Of a stretch of 64,000 nucleotides of DNA, positions 47,835 to 54,689 are shown piece after piece. Positions within the stretch are counted from its first letter, which is position 1. Each line of letters opens with the position of its first letter. The notes below the pieces were generated by a model. The model was not told the DNA's origin, ran no database searches, and was given only the letters and a program-made list of their open reading frames with translations. Position numbers and translations under genes: made by a program. This DNA is from Pectobacterium wasabiae CFBP 3304 (GTDB taxonomy: Bacteria > Pseudomonadota > Gammaproteobacteria > Enterobacterales > Enterobacteriaceae), in NCBI RefSeq assembly GCF_001742185.1, contig NZ_CP015750.1, positions 4,154,001 to 4,218,000 on the forward strand. Direction: 5' to 3'.

Positions 47835-48650
47835 TTCCCACTCGGGCCAGCAGTTGCCTACCGAAAAAACTGCATTAGCCCCTGAACGGACTCTGAGTGT
47901 TGGCGCGGAAATGGTGGTAAATCGCGCGTCCGTTTTGAACAATTCTACCAACGCATTCATCGACCCCGAACTGATTTTCAGGAAATTTTCATATCCACGA
48001 GAATCAGATCCGCCAATCTGGAAACTCAATTTTGAATTCAGCAGGTTAGCCGCCAATTGCAATCCCGAGCCGTCACGGGAATTAGTCTGTATTTCATAAA
48101 CGTAGCCAGAAACAACAACTTCATCTGCCCGAATGTCGATTAGTGGCAGCGCCTCGCTAATACGCCTAATTTCAGCCCGCGTACCGTAAAATACCAACGA
48201 ATCTGGTGAGTTTTTATCAGTATCAGTAGATGAGGAATTGAATTTCCCACCCTCACCCGCCATCGGCGCTAGTTGGGCTGATAGGTACTGAACAGACCGA
48301 TAACGAGGCTGGTAGGTGTATGAAAATTGAGATATTTTTTTCTCGACCTGAACTGGTTTATAGAAAAAATCTGTCCCATTTTTGGATTTCGTCTCCACAC
48401 CGATGTCGGACATATACTCGATTAAAAATTTCCTAGCATCCTGTTCCGGCATCAATCGGAACGAGACTTTTTCAGGCATCGCGACCACGTCAGGCGACAA
48501 CCTGAACGGCTGTTTCAATACCTGAGCATAGAAAACAGACAGCGCATCGGGAACCGCGACAGATTTCAGCTCAAAATCAACACCAGAACCAGCCCCCGCC
48601 GCAAAACATTGAGTCGACAACGCCAGCACTATTGGTAAAACAATTTTCAT
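47799..48650 (-). CDS. Phage secretin pIV, truncated in the barrel domain
   Basis: 283 residues with signal peptide MKIVLPIVLALSTQCFA and N-domain typical of phage pIV/GspD secretins (ALSVFYAQVLKQPFRLSPDV, FLIEYMSDIGVETKSKNG). The secretin domain begins with ARFTTISAPTLRVRSGANAVFSVG but stops within a few residues, where sequence identical to the dif flank replaces it. Roughly 130 or more C-terminal residues that form the outer-membrane barrel are missing. The start overlaps the zot stop (ATGA). As it stands it cannot form an export channel; a host secretin such as OutD would be needed. Confidence 0.88.
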   Translation of the reverse strand: MKIVLPIVLALSTQCFAAGAGSGVDFELKSVAVPDALSVFYAQVLKQPFRLSPDVVAMPEKVSFRLMPEQDARKFLIEYMSDIGVETKSKNGTDFFYKPVQVEKKISQFSYTYQPRYRSVQYLSAQLAPMAGEGGKFNSSSTDTDKNSPDSLVFYGTRAEIRRISEALPLIDIRADEVVVSGYVYEIQTNSRDGSGLQLAANLLNSKLSFQIGGSDSRGYENFLKISSGSMNALVELFKTDARFTTISAPTLRVRSGANAVFSVGNCWPEWENLLLSNSQPQG

Positions 48651-49684
48651 TTAACGCTCCCTGACCATGTAGTTACGACCTCCCCGTCCAAAATCCCTGA
48701 AATGATCGAACCGTTAACAATAAACCCCACAGCCGGTTCAACTCGCTGGCGACCATCAGCACCTGAAAGAACGACAAACCGGCCGTTTTTATCATGGATC
48801 ATTCCACTGACACGCCATTGGGTTGAAATTTTCGGCGAGGCAACCGGTGCAGGTGCAGGAACGGCAGGATTTTGCGAGGGCTGGCTAGCTGTTCCCACAG
48901 GCTGATTTTGGTGAACGGGTGTTTTTTTATTCTCAGGATGGAAAAACCCCCACAAATACCAGCCCCCTAGTGACACCGTAATAACCAATATCGCGACAAC
49001 AATCAGCAGAGTGATGTTTGAAAAAATGCTCTGGCGTTTATCGACAACCTGTTCAGAACCGTTTCCGTCATATGACTGATATAGTGGGAAAATCTTTTTG
49101 TCATAGAAATAGTTTTTGACTGAGACCCTCTCAGATTTAGTCAATTTTGCGCCGCCGTAAATCTCCACCCTGTACGCAGACCGTAACCCCAAATTTTTCA
49201 ATTTGGTCATTTTGTAGGTCGTCTCAGTTCGGTCACGGATAAATCTGGGAAGATTGGCAATTGATTGATTTATAACGACTAGATCACAGGTCACGCCTGT
49301 TTCAGGGTGGGCGAAATGGCGGTGCTCGGCAATGAATGAGCGATGATTTTGGGGGACGGTTGAGTCGCTACCCCATATGCGCCACGCCTCATCTATACAG
49401 ATGAGGTCACCCGCCTGACAAAATGTATTTTTTCCATCGGTTTCAGCATTTTTATAGGGAAGAAATAACTCGCCCTGAGCCTGTTCATTGGAGACATGGA
49501 CAACCTCGCCCATATTTTCAGTTTTATGGTTTTTCCTGATGTGCTCATATATTTTCTCAGGATTCAGACCATAAACATTTGATACGACCCGCCGCCCCTG
49601 AGCCACGGCAGGAATTATTACAGACCTGACGACCTCAAATGATTTCCCACTGCCAGGCACACCCACGTAAGCTGAAATTGCCAT
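48647..49684 (-). CDS. zot: Zot-family assembly ATPase (pI)
   Basis: 345-residue inner-membrane ATPase for filamentous virion assembly/export. Walker A GVPGSGKS at residues 8-15, Walker B-like LICIDEAWRIWG, then VINQSI. A single membrane segment (ITLLIVVAILVITVSLGGWYL, about 215-235) is followed by a Pro-rich periplasmic tail. ATG 49684 puts the P-loop at the usual N-terminal position; a 36-codon upstream extension would overlap pVI. Lies between pVI and pIV as in Ff phages. Confidence 0.93.
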   Translation of the reverse strand: MAISAYVGVPGSGKSFEVVRSVIIPAVAQGRRVVSNVYGLNPEKIYEHIRKNHKTENMGEVVHVSNEQAQGELFLPYKNAETDGKNTFCQAGDLICIDEAWRIWGSDSTVPQNHRSFIAEHRHFAHPETGVTCDLVVINQSIANLPRFIRDRTETTYKMTKLKNLGLRSAYRVEIYGGAKLTKSERVSVKNYFYDKKIFPLYQSYDGNGSEQVVDKRQSIFSNITLLIVVAILVITVSLGGWYLWGFFHPENKKTPVHQNQPVGTASQPSQNPAVPAPAPVASPKISTQWRVSGMIHDKNGRFVVLSGADGRQRVEPAVGFIVNGSIISGILDGEVVTTWSGSVK

Positions 49685-49689
49685 ATTTA

Positions 49690-49968
49690 TTAGCCTATTA
49701 TCGGAATGCGGCGAATAATAAATCGCGCGATAATTGCGGAAACCATCATCGTGATTCCAGTCGGAACCTGAAATAAATTTAGAAAATACCACACCGCATC
49801 AGGTAGTTGACCGAATAACTCAATCAACGGGAGCGGAGATACATTTACCAATGACAACAAAACCGGTACGAACTCCTGAACGACAAAAAATAGAGCGAAC
49901 ATGATTCCGAATTTAACTACGACTCCGCGCAACAGAAACCCCAGCCCCGTATATAGTGCAGCCAGCAT
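49690..49968 (-). CDS. Minor coat protein pVI-like (DUF2523 type)
   Basis: 92-residue very hydrophobic protein with three membrane segments and a basic C-terminus (IIARFIIRRIPIIG). Small size and position between pIII and Zot identify it as the pVI-type minor coat protein that caps the virion together with pIII. Ends 6 bp before zot. Confidence 0.82.
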   Translation of the reverse strand: MLAALYTGLGFLLRGVVVKFGIMFALFFVVQEFVPVLLSLVNVSPLPLIELFGQLPDAVWYFLNLFQVPTGITMMVSAIIARFIIRRIPIIG

Positions 49969-49984
49969 ATTTATTCCTCCATTA

Positions 49985-51232
49985 TCAGGCAGACATCACG
50001 CGCCGAAATGCGGCAAATCCCCAGCAAATCAGGCAAAACAATTTTATGAGCTCGCGGTTTTTCTCAATTAATTCGCAATGCGAATCGACAATGAAATTTT
50101 TATCCCAGACGGAAAATTCAGCCACTGGGCACTGAACTGACCGCGAACCGATCGAAAAATTTTCCCATTCAGGAAATGCCCCAATTAGAGGCGCTAAAAT
50201 TGTTTTTCCGTCTGGCGGTGCATCCAATGTTGGTTGGACGACAGGCGGTTCTGGCTGCGGATTGGGTTCAGGATTCGGCTCCGGTTGCGGCTGGATTTCT
50301 GGTTGCAGGTCAGACCACGGGGTAGTCCATTCCGCCTGAGATGGATTGGGCCGACCAACGGCGGCAGCGGCATCGCGAATATCCTGCGCAGTGACCAGCG
50401 GCTGACTACTGGAAATCGAGATTCCCTGATAGTCGGGCTGGCTGGCCGTATCGAGCAGCAACGAATTTAAAACGTCAGCCATTTGCTGCGCGTTCAACGG
50501 TGTTTTTCTTGCGGTTTCCTGCTGGGCGGTCGTGATATCCGGCGATGTTGGGGTTATATTTTGGTCATAACTAGCATTTTTATGAACGGAAAAAATTTCT
50601 CCGAGCGAAACCATTTTGCCGCTGTAGGAAATATCATACCCAGCCTCATACTGGGTGAATCGACCATCGCCAGAGGGAGTGACTCGATTCATCCGGAGGG
50701 CCGCCCCGTAGGTGCATTGCGCACCGCTAGGACAATACAGGCCCCCACTGTCCGCACGAAATTTATAGGCCGACAAGACTAAATTTTCTGGATGATCTCC
50801 CGATAAAAACGGAGTTGTGCCGCCCTTGCCCGCACCGATATAAAATTTCCTGCCATTATCAACATTTTTTATGTCCGCACTGGACGAAATTCCCGCATTC
50901 GGGTCAGAACCAAAAATTTCATCCCCCACATTCAGCAGAATCTCCCCCAGCCCCGCCCACGACAGCGCGCCATTAGCCAACTGCCAGCGGGTTGGATTCG
51001 AGTATCCTGTGGCGAGTCTAGCAACTGATTGATTTACAGCAGCTTTTGTCGCATTGCTAAGAACCTGCCGTTCTGCCGCAGATACGGCCATCTGGGCTGC
51101 TCCCCGACTAATGGCCGACCTCAGTGCGAACCCGCCGATGGCTTCTGCCCCGACGACCAGCGCCGGAATCACGGCATGAGCTGTGGCACACAGAAACGCC
51201 GCCCCTGCTACTGCAAAAACAATTTTTTTCAT
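49985..51232 (-). CDS. Phage attachment protein pIII-like
   Basis: 415-residue virion tip protein. It has a signal peptide (MKKIVFAVAGAAFLCATAHA), a large N-terminal domain with a Cys pair (GLYCPSGAQCTYG), and a Pro/Glu-rich linker (QPEIQPQPEPNPEPNPQPE, about residues 312-332). A C-terminal domain with three cysteines ends in a hydrophobic anchor (LIKLFCLICWGFAAF) and RRVMSA. Its location after the coat gene and its domain layout match pIII; the receptor-binding part has no recognisable relative. Confidence 0.85.
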   Translation of the reverse strand: MKKIVFAVAGAAFLCATAHAVIPALVVGAEAIGGFALRSAISRGAAQMAVSAAERQVLSNATKAAVNQSVARLATGYSNPTRWQLANGALSWAGLGEILLNVGDEIFGSDPNAGISSSADIKNVDNGRKFYIGAGKGGTTPFLSGDHPENLVLSAYKFRADSGGLYCPSGAQCTYGAALRMNRVTPSGDGRFTQYEAGYDISYSGKMVSLGEIFSVHKNASYDQNITPTSPDITTAQQETARKTPLNAQQMADVLNSLLLDTASQPDYQGISISSSQPLVTAQDIRDAAAAVGRPNPSQAEWTTPWSDLQPEIQPQPEPNPEPNPQPEPPVVQPTLDAPPDGKTILAPLIGAFPEWENFSIGSRSVQCPVAEFSVWDKNFIVDSHCELIEKNRELIKLFCLICWGFAAFRRVMSA

Positions 51233-51310
51233 CTAGATGCCCCTCAGTCCGGTGATAACTGCCCATCCGCAGACCAACCCCCAGAGGAAAAAAATCATTT
51301 GCCAATCCAT
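51233..51310 (-). CDS. 25-residue phage membrane peptide
   Basis: ATG 51310 to TAG 51233, encoding MDWQMIFFLWGLVCGWAVI and six further residues. It is a single hydrophobic segment ending just before the pIII start and following the coat-gene terminator. It resembles virion-tip microproteins in size, but there is no equivalent in M13 between pVIII and pIII. The ribosome-binding site is weak. Confidence 0.5.
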   Translation of the reverse strand: MDWQMIFFLWGLVCGWAVITGLRGI

Positions 51311-51340
51311 TTTTCAACCCCATGAAAAATAATAAAAAAA

Positions 51341-51360
51341 TGGGAGGATTCCCCCTCCCA
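51341..51360 (-). terminator. Terminator after the major coat gene
   Basis: Stem tgggagg / cctccca followed on the minus strand by a run of seven T. A strong terminator directly after the major coat gene is a standard inovirus feature, keeping coat expression high relative to pIII. Confidence 0.9.
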
Positions 51361-51369
51361 GCGATAGAT

Positions 51370-51606
51370 TTATCGACCGCGAACGAGGTTCATGATCGTA
51401 GTCACCCCTTTGATGGCCAAATAGAGCCCCATCAATCCGGCGGCGATGGCCATAACAGCGGTGACAACCGCTGTAACGCTGAATCCCTCGGTCACGCCGG
51501 AAAAATCCAACGCCGCCGACGAGCCATCAGCAGCAAAAACCGCAGCCGGTGCCAGAATTGACGCTGTAGCTACAACAACAGATGCAAAAATTTTTTTCAA
51601 TTTCAT
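51370..51606 (-). CDS. Major coat protein pVIII-like
   Basis: 78-residue precoat. A 25-residue signal peptide (MKLKKIFASVVVATASILAP ends near VFA-AD) precedes a ~53-residue mature protein. The mature protein has an acidic N-terminus (ADGSSAALDFSG), one membrane helix (VTAVVTAVMAIAAGLMGLYLA) and a basic DNA-facing tail (NLVRGR). This is the textbook inovirus capsid design. Confidence 0.95.
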   Translation of the reverse strand: MKLKKIFASVVVATASILAPAAVFAADGSSAALDFSGVTEGFSVTAVVTAVMAIAAGLMGLYLAIKGVTTIMNLVRGR

Positions 51607-51657
51607 GATTTATTTCTCCAGATTAATTAATTGATAAAACACATTTTTTTGGCTTTT

Positions 51658-51777
51658 TTAGCCAAACCTCGCCAGTCGCAGCAGCAACCCACAGCAGTGG
51701 GATACCAACCACAGACCCAATACGCTATTGAACGCAAAAAAATAAAAATCAGAATTTTGCGTCCATAACTCACTCAC
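51658..51777 (-). CDS. 39-residue membrane protein, pIX-position
   Basis: Starts at GTG 51777 with an ideal acaggagg ribosome-binding site and overlaps the preceding 37-residue gene by 4 bp. The product has one hydrophobic helix (FYFFAFNSVLGLWLVSHCCG). Position just before the coat gene equals gene IX of Ff phages, whose product caps the first-emerging virion tip. Too short for family assignment by eye. Confidence 0.65.
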   Translation of the reverse strand: MSELWTQNSDFYFFAFNSVLGLWLVSHCCGLLLRLARFG

Positions 51778-51887
51778 GCATCCCTCCTGTAATCGGTGAG
51801 AACCGCGATAAAAAAACTCCTAAAAAAACGACAGGTTTTGTAGATGGCCACACCGAAAATCACGAAACAAAAAATCGCGTCTATCAT
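51774..51887 (-). CDS. 37-residue membrane protein, pVII-position
   Basis: ATG 51887 with ribosome-binding site aggggg, ending at TGA 51774 inside the start of the next small gene. It has one hydrophobic segment (AIFCFVIFGVAIY) followed by a basic stretch (KTCRFFRSFF). Directly downstream of pV, as gene VII is in Ff phages. Confidence 0.65.
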   Translation of the reverse strand: MIDAIFCFVIFGVAIYKTCRFFRSFFIAVLTDYRRDA

Positions 51888-51908
51888 CTGCCCCCCTAAA
51901 ACAGTTTT

Positions 51909-52226
51909 TTATTTCTGGTCTGGCAGCACGTCGATGGCGTCGGATTCCAACGTGACCTGAACCGCAGCCCCCGATTTACCTGTATAGGCATCCACCCAAA
52001 CCGGAACTAAAACGTTTTTTCCAATAAGCCGCTGAAATTTATCGAGAATTCCGGCGTCTACAAATTTTTTGGGGATTCGGACGGCGGTCTGAACCGACTG
52101 CTGACCGCCCCAGCCGTCTGGGCGCAGGTTCTCAACGCCTAGTTCATAAAACGAATAAGAACCAGAGGAATTGGTAAACTCGCGATTACGAGCGCCTAGA
52201 AATTTACCCTGCAATAACAAAGACAT
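51909..52226 (-). CDS. Single-stranded DNA-binding protein pV-like
   Basis: 105-residue protein starting MSLLLQGKFLGARNREFTNS with ribosome-binding site aggag 6 bp before the ATG; an ATG nine codons upstream is less well placed. The beta-rich OB-fold-like sequence with YSFYELGVENLRPDGWGG and NVLVPVWVDAYTGKSG resembles inovirus ssDNA-binding proteins that coat the genome before assembly. Position between the replication gene and the small coat genes supports the assignment. Confidence 0.8.
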   Translation of the reverse strand: MSLLLQGKFLGARNREFTNSSGSYSFYELGVENLRPDGWGGQQSVQTAVRIPKKFVDAGILDKFQRLIGKNVLVPVWVDAYTGKSGAAVQVTLESDAIDVLPDQK

Positions 52227-52230
52227 ATCT

Positions 52231-52506
52231 TCACTCCTGTAAAATTTGAACATTTATTGAACGCAGCCACGCGCACTTTTCCCCTGACGCTGGCCATAGA
52301 AAAATCGGAAATCTCGCCATCTGGCCCTGCTGTAATTCCAGCGGGAAACTCTGGAACATGGATTCAGAACAAAAAATAGACAGTTCTAGGCCATTTTCAG
52401 AGCCAACCCCCACCTCTACCAGCCCATCTGCGGCTGGCCGACAACCCAAATAAGCCCCGTCAACCCAAAAATCGAAATCAAAAAAAACACAATCAGAATC
52501 AGCCAT
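52231..52506 (-). CDS. Phage small acidic protein, unknown
   Basis: 91-residue acidic protein between the replication gene and pV; it starts 8 bp after the replication gene stop. It contains ADSDCVFFDFDFWVDGAYLGC and a C-terminal WPASGEKCAWLRSINVQIL. No family recognised. The position would fit a replication or packaging accessory protein. Confidence 0.6.
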   Translation of the reverse strand: MADSDCVFFDFDFWVDGAYLGCRPAADGLVEVGVGSENGLELSIFCSESMFQSFPLELQQGQMARFPIFLWPASGEKCAWLRSINVQILQE

Positions 52507-52513
52507 TTAACCC

Positions 52514-53512
52514 TCAAATCTGCAACGCGTCTCGATAAACAGAAATTTCCCCCGGTGTTAAATGCAGTTTTCCTCCCTCCCCAGCGGTCAGTAGCGCCAG
52601 CGCCGTTGGAGCATCAAAAAAATCGATTAAATCTCGGAGCGTTTTTCCGACAGCCCGTCTAGCCCAGGAAATTTTCGACTCTAGCGAGACGGAGGCTTTT
52701 TCCACCGGTGTACGGACAACAACTGGCTCGGTTGCAACCAGTGCGGCCGCAAATTTGTTGCAGCCAGCGAACGCCGCATCGACATCCAGCAAAAGATCGC
52801 TTGAAACCCGTTTCAGCTCCGCCTCGTGTCTAATCCACGGCGTCGCTGGGTCAGAAATTTTTTGTTCTGCATTTTTATCGTAGGTGCGCCAGTAGACCTG
52901 CGACGTACGGGACCCAACATAGACCGTCTCGCCGAGGGATTTCCTCTCACGTCGGGTCGTAATGATTTGGATTTGAGGAGCAACGCCCCGACCGGCATAG
53001 AACGCCCCAGCATCATAGGCATCAATAACGGACTGAGCGTCTGTTGAACCGGAATAATCGTCACAGGCAATGTCGAGCCTATTTAACCGATAGACCTGTA
53101 AAACCTCAGTGAGAAATTTATGCAAATCCCCAGCGGTCCGGTTCTCAAAAAATAATTTGCACCCGTGACCATTCAGATAGAGATAAAACGTATTTTCGTT
53201 GCCCCCGTGAGCCAAAACGCCACAATTCTGCTCGCCAGAGGAATCGAGAATCACGTGATGCTCTAGATAGCCCTGATAGCCACGGCCAGTGGCAGGCGAA
53301 AGATGCAAACCCAGAAATTTATTAACTAGCCCTACCAGCCGCTGTTCCAGCGCTGCGGTTTTTTGCAGTTGATGCAGATGCAGATCGCCAGATTCCGGCA
53401 TTTTGGGGAATTCTGACCACGGACAGATTTCACCGAAAAAATAATTGTCCATATATTTCAGGCTGGAAATTGGCGCAGAAAATGACAATGTGTCAACAAT
53501 AGTTTCAGCCAC
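52514..53512 (-). CDS. Phage replication initiation protein (Rep_trans / RstA-like, pII role)
   Basis: About 332-residue rolling-circle initiation factor. Motifs of the replication-initiation-factor family are visible: LNRLDIACDDYSG (RLD-x-x-DD type), SLGETVYVGSRTSQVYWRTYDKNAEQ and WIRHEAELK. GTG 53512, preceded by agaggtg, is favoured over ATG 53557, which lies within the upstream gene's coding region. Performs the job of Ff pII / CTX RstA: nicking and initiating plus-strand synthesis. Confidence 0.88.
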   Translation of the reverse strand: MAETIVDTLSFSAPISSLKYMDNYFFGEICPWSEFPKMPESGDLHLHQLQKTAALEQRLVGLVNKFLGLHLSPATGRGYQGYLEHHVILDSSGEQNCGVLAHGGNENTFYLYLNGHGCKLFFENRTAGDLHKFLTEVLQVYRLNRLDIACDDYSGSTDAQSVIDAYDAGAFYAGRGVAPQIQIITTRRERKSLGETVYVGSRTSQVYWRTYDKNAEQKISDPATPWIRHEAELKRVSSDLLLDVDAAFAGCNKFAAALVATEPVVVRTPVEKASVSLESKISWARRAVGKTLRDLIDFFDAPTALALLTAGEGGKLHLTPGEISVYRDALQI

Positions 53513-53792
53513 AAAATTCACCTCTAAAAAAGTTAAAACAAAAATTTTCCAGCTCATCGAAATTTTTACAACAATAATAAAAATTACCCGCCTTCAGATG
53601 AAATCCCTCACCATCGAACGACTCTATAATCAGGGGGAAATCGCCAGTGCAATATTCAGCAGGGGTGTTGTCTGGAATTACCCCCGTATTACTGGTACGG
53701 GGGTTTTCGGTGTCATATAAATACATAGGAGCCCCACAAAAATTCTCTGAGGCAATTTGATCAAAAAATGACGGACATGGCAAACAAGCCAT
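53505..53792 (-). CDS. Small phage protein upstream of the replication gene, unknown
   Basis: 95-residue frame overlapping the probable replication-gene start by 8 bp, suggesting coupling. Cys- and Phe-rich (NFYYCCKNFDELENFCFNFF). No family recognised; the ribosome-binding site is poor. Confidence 0.5.
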   Translation of the reverse strand: MACLPCPSFFDQIASENFCGAPMYLYDTENPRTSNTGVIPDNTPAEYCTGDFPLIIESFDGEGFHLKAGNFYYCCKNFDELENFCFNFFRGEFCG

Positions 53793-53959
53793 TTTAGAGA
53801 TGAAATTGAATGGGTTCTGACAGAAAAATACCGTTATTTTTCATTTAAAAACATAATGATATCGCGATATTTTATGCTGTAAGCGAACATGTTTTGCCTA
53901 TAAGGGATTTAACAGAAAAATTACAATTAGAATGGTAAAAAAACGATAAAACTCTGAAT

Positions 53960-54418
53960 TCAGTCAGCGGCGGAAGGGGTTATTTTTTTCGTAATTCCGC
54001 ATCTATCAGACAACCAAATCAGTGGGCACTCAACATCAAAGTCGAAATTTATCATAACTGGAACAGAAATCTCCTCTCCAACTATCAATCCAAAACTCTG
54101 AATATAATCCCAATCGGCGGCAGGAATCAAAATAGAGTATTTTCCCTCGCAATCAAAATTCATTTTTTTAATTACTAGCGAACCGATTTCACAATGCGGA
54201 TAAAACTCAACTTTCCGCAACTCCACAAAACGCCCTGTAATGTAAACATCACACACCACCAAAAGATTTTTTAAATTTGAATTACCCACATCAACCTCGC
54301 ACGAAAAATAAGCAAAACATATTTTCGACCGCAGAACGTCCCCGAAAAAAATTGACCATAATTTTTGATCTTTTGGATAATGGGGTAAGACGAGTTTCGC
54401 ATAATGCACGTTATGCAA
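53960..54418 (-). CDS. Phage protein of unknown function beside the attP hairpin
   Basis: Up to 152 residues. The first nine codons from ATG 54418 lie in the dif-like arm of the attP hairpin, so a later non-ATG start is possible. The product is beta-rich, with no hydrophobic helix (VEFYPHCEIGSLVIKKMNF, CPLIWLSDRCGITKK). At the attP-proximal end, where inoviruses place regulators or accessory genes, but no DNA-binding motif is visible. Confidence 0.5.
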   Translation of the reverse strand: MHNVHYAKLVLPHYPKDQKLWSIFFGDVLRSKICFAYFSCEVDVGNSNLKNLLVVCDVYITGRFVELRKVEFYPHCEIGSLVIKKMNFDCEGKYSILIPAADWDYIQSFGLIVGEEISVPVMINFDFDVECPLIWLSDRCGITKKITPSAAD

Positions 54419-54488
54419 AAGAATGCCCTGCGGGGGATTTATGTTCGCAGGGCATTCTTTTACATAACGTCGACAACATTATGCGAAC
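54394..54488. other. attP-type hairpin: two inverted dif-like sites
   Basis: Arm 1 (54394-54432) and arm 2 (54446-54488) are inverted copies around a 13-nt loop. Each carries a XerC-like box (GTTTCGCATAA; GGTTCGCATAA on the minus strand), a XerD-like box (TTATGCAAAAG; TTATGTAAAAG) and the shared stretch aatgccctgcg. The centres differ: 6 bp (TGCACG) in arm 1 and 11 bp in arm 2. This is the architecture by which CTX-type phage plus strands fold into a XerC substrate. Confidence 0.9.
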
Positions 54489-54502
54489 CTATAGAGATTC
54501 AA

Positions 54503-54604
54503 GCGGGAACTGACCGTTCAACTGAGCAAATCCCCGCATCCGCAAAACACTTTTTCTGGCATCAGTAATCATCCCTGTGGCTGCGAATTTGATAATGGTA
54601 AATT
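54503..54604. repeat. Direct repeat of dif-flanking sequence, right copy
   Basis: Second copy of the element at 47730-47834, again 13 bp beyond a dif-like XerC box. It presumably is the original chromosomal flank of dif. Confidence 0.95.
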
Positions 54605-54674
54605 CAGATGTCCGCATTATGATGTGAAAGACTTCCGCAGTGACCCTTTCATATTTTTTGCATGCGAACATCTG
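54605..54674. other. Second hairpin with degenerate dif-like boxes
   Basis: Outer stem cagatgtccgcat / atgcgaacatctg (one mismatch) and inner stem gaaag / ctttc. On the two strands each arm reads TGTcCGCAT or TGTTCGCAT and ends in TGAAAG, echoing the XerC and XerD boxes of the attP hairpin. Possibly the scar of another Xer-dependent element. Confidence 0.5.
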
Positions 54675-54689
54675 AACCTTACTCAGATG

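Larger units (their letters stand above)
47717..54488 (-). mobile_element. Filamentous phage (inovirus) prophage integrated at dif
   Basis: About 6.8 kb lying between dif and an attP-like hairpin, all genes on the minus strand in Ff/CTX order. Reading in transcription order: unknown (54418-53960), unknown (53792-53505), Rep (pII-like), small acidic protein, pV, two tiny membrane proteins at the pVII and pIX positions, pVIII major coat, 25-residue peptide, pIII, pVI, pI/Zot, truncated pIV. No integrase gene exists; XerCD would do the recombination. No repressor recognised. Confidence 0.93.

Noticed and set aside
47635..47841. 68-codon minus-strand frame spanning dif
   Set aside because: It reads through dif and the duplicated flank; no ribosome-binding site or family. 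The shared FTIIKFAATGMITDARK segment merely reflects the repeat copies.
49690..49792. 36-codon N-terminal extension of Zot
   Set aside because: It would overlap pVI and push the P-loop away from the N-terminus; no ribosome-binding site supports it.
54489..54671. 60-codon frame over the right repeat copy and second hairpin
   Set aside because: Starts inside the hairpin and consists of repeat sequence; probably non-coding.
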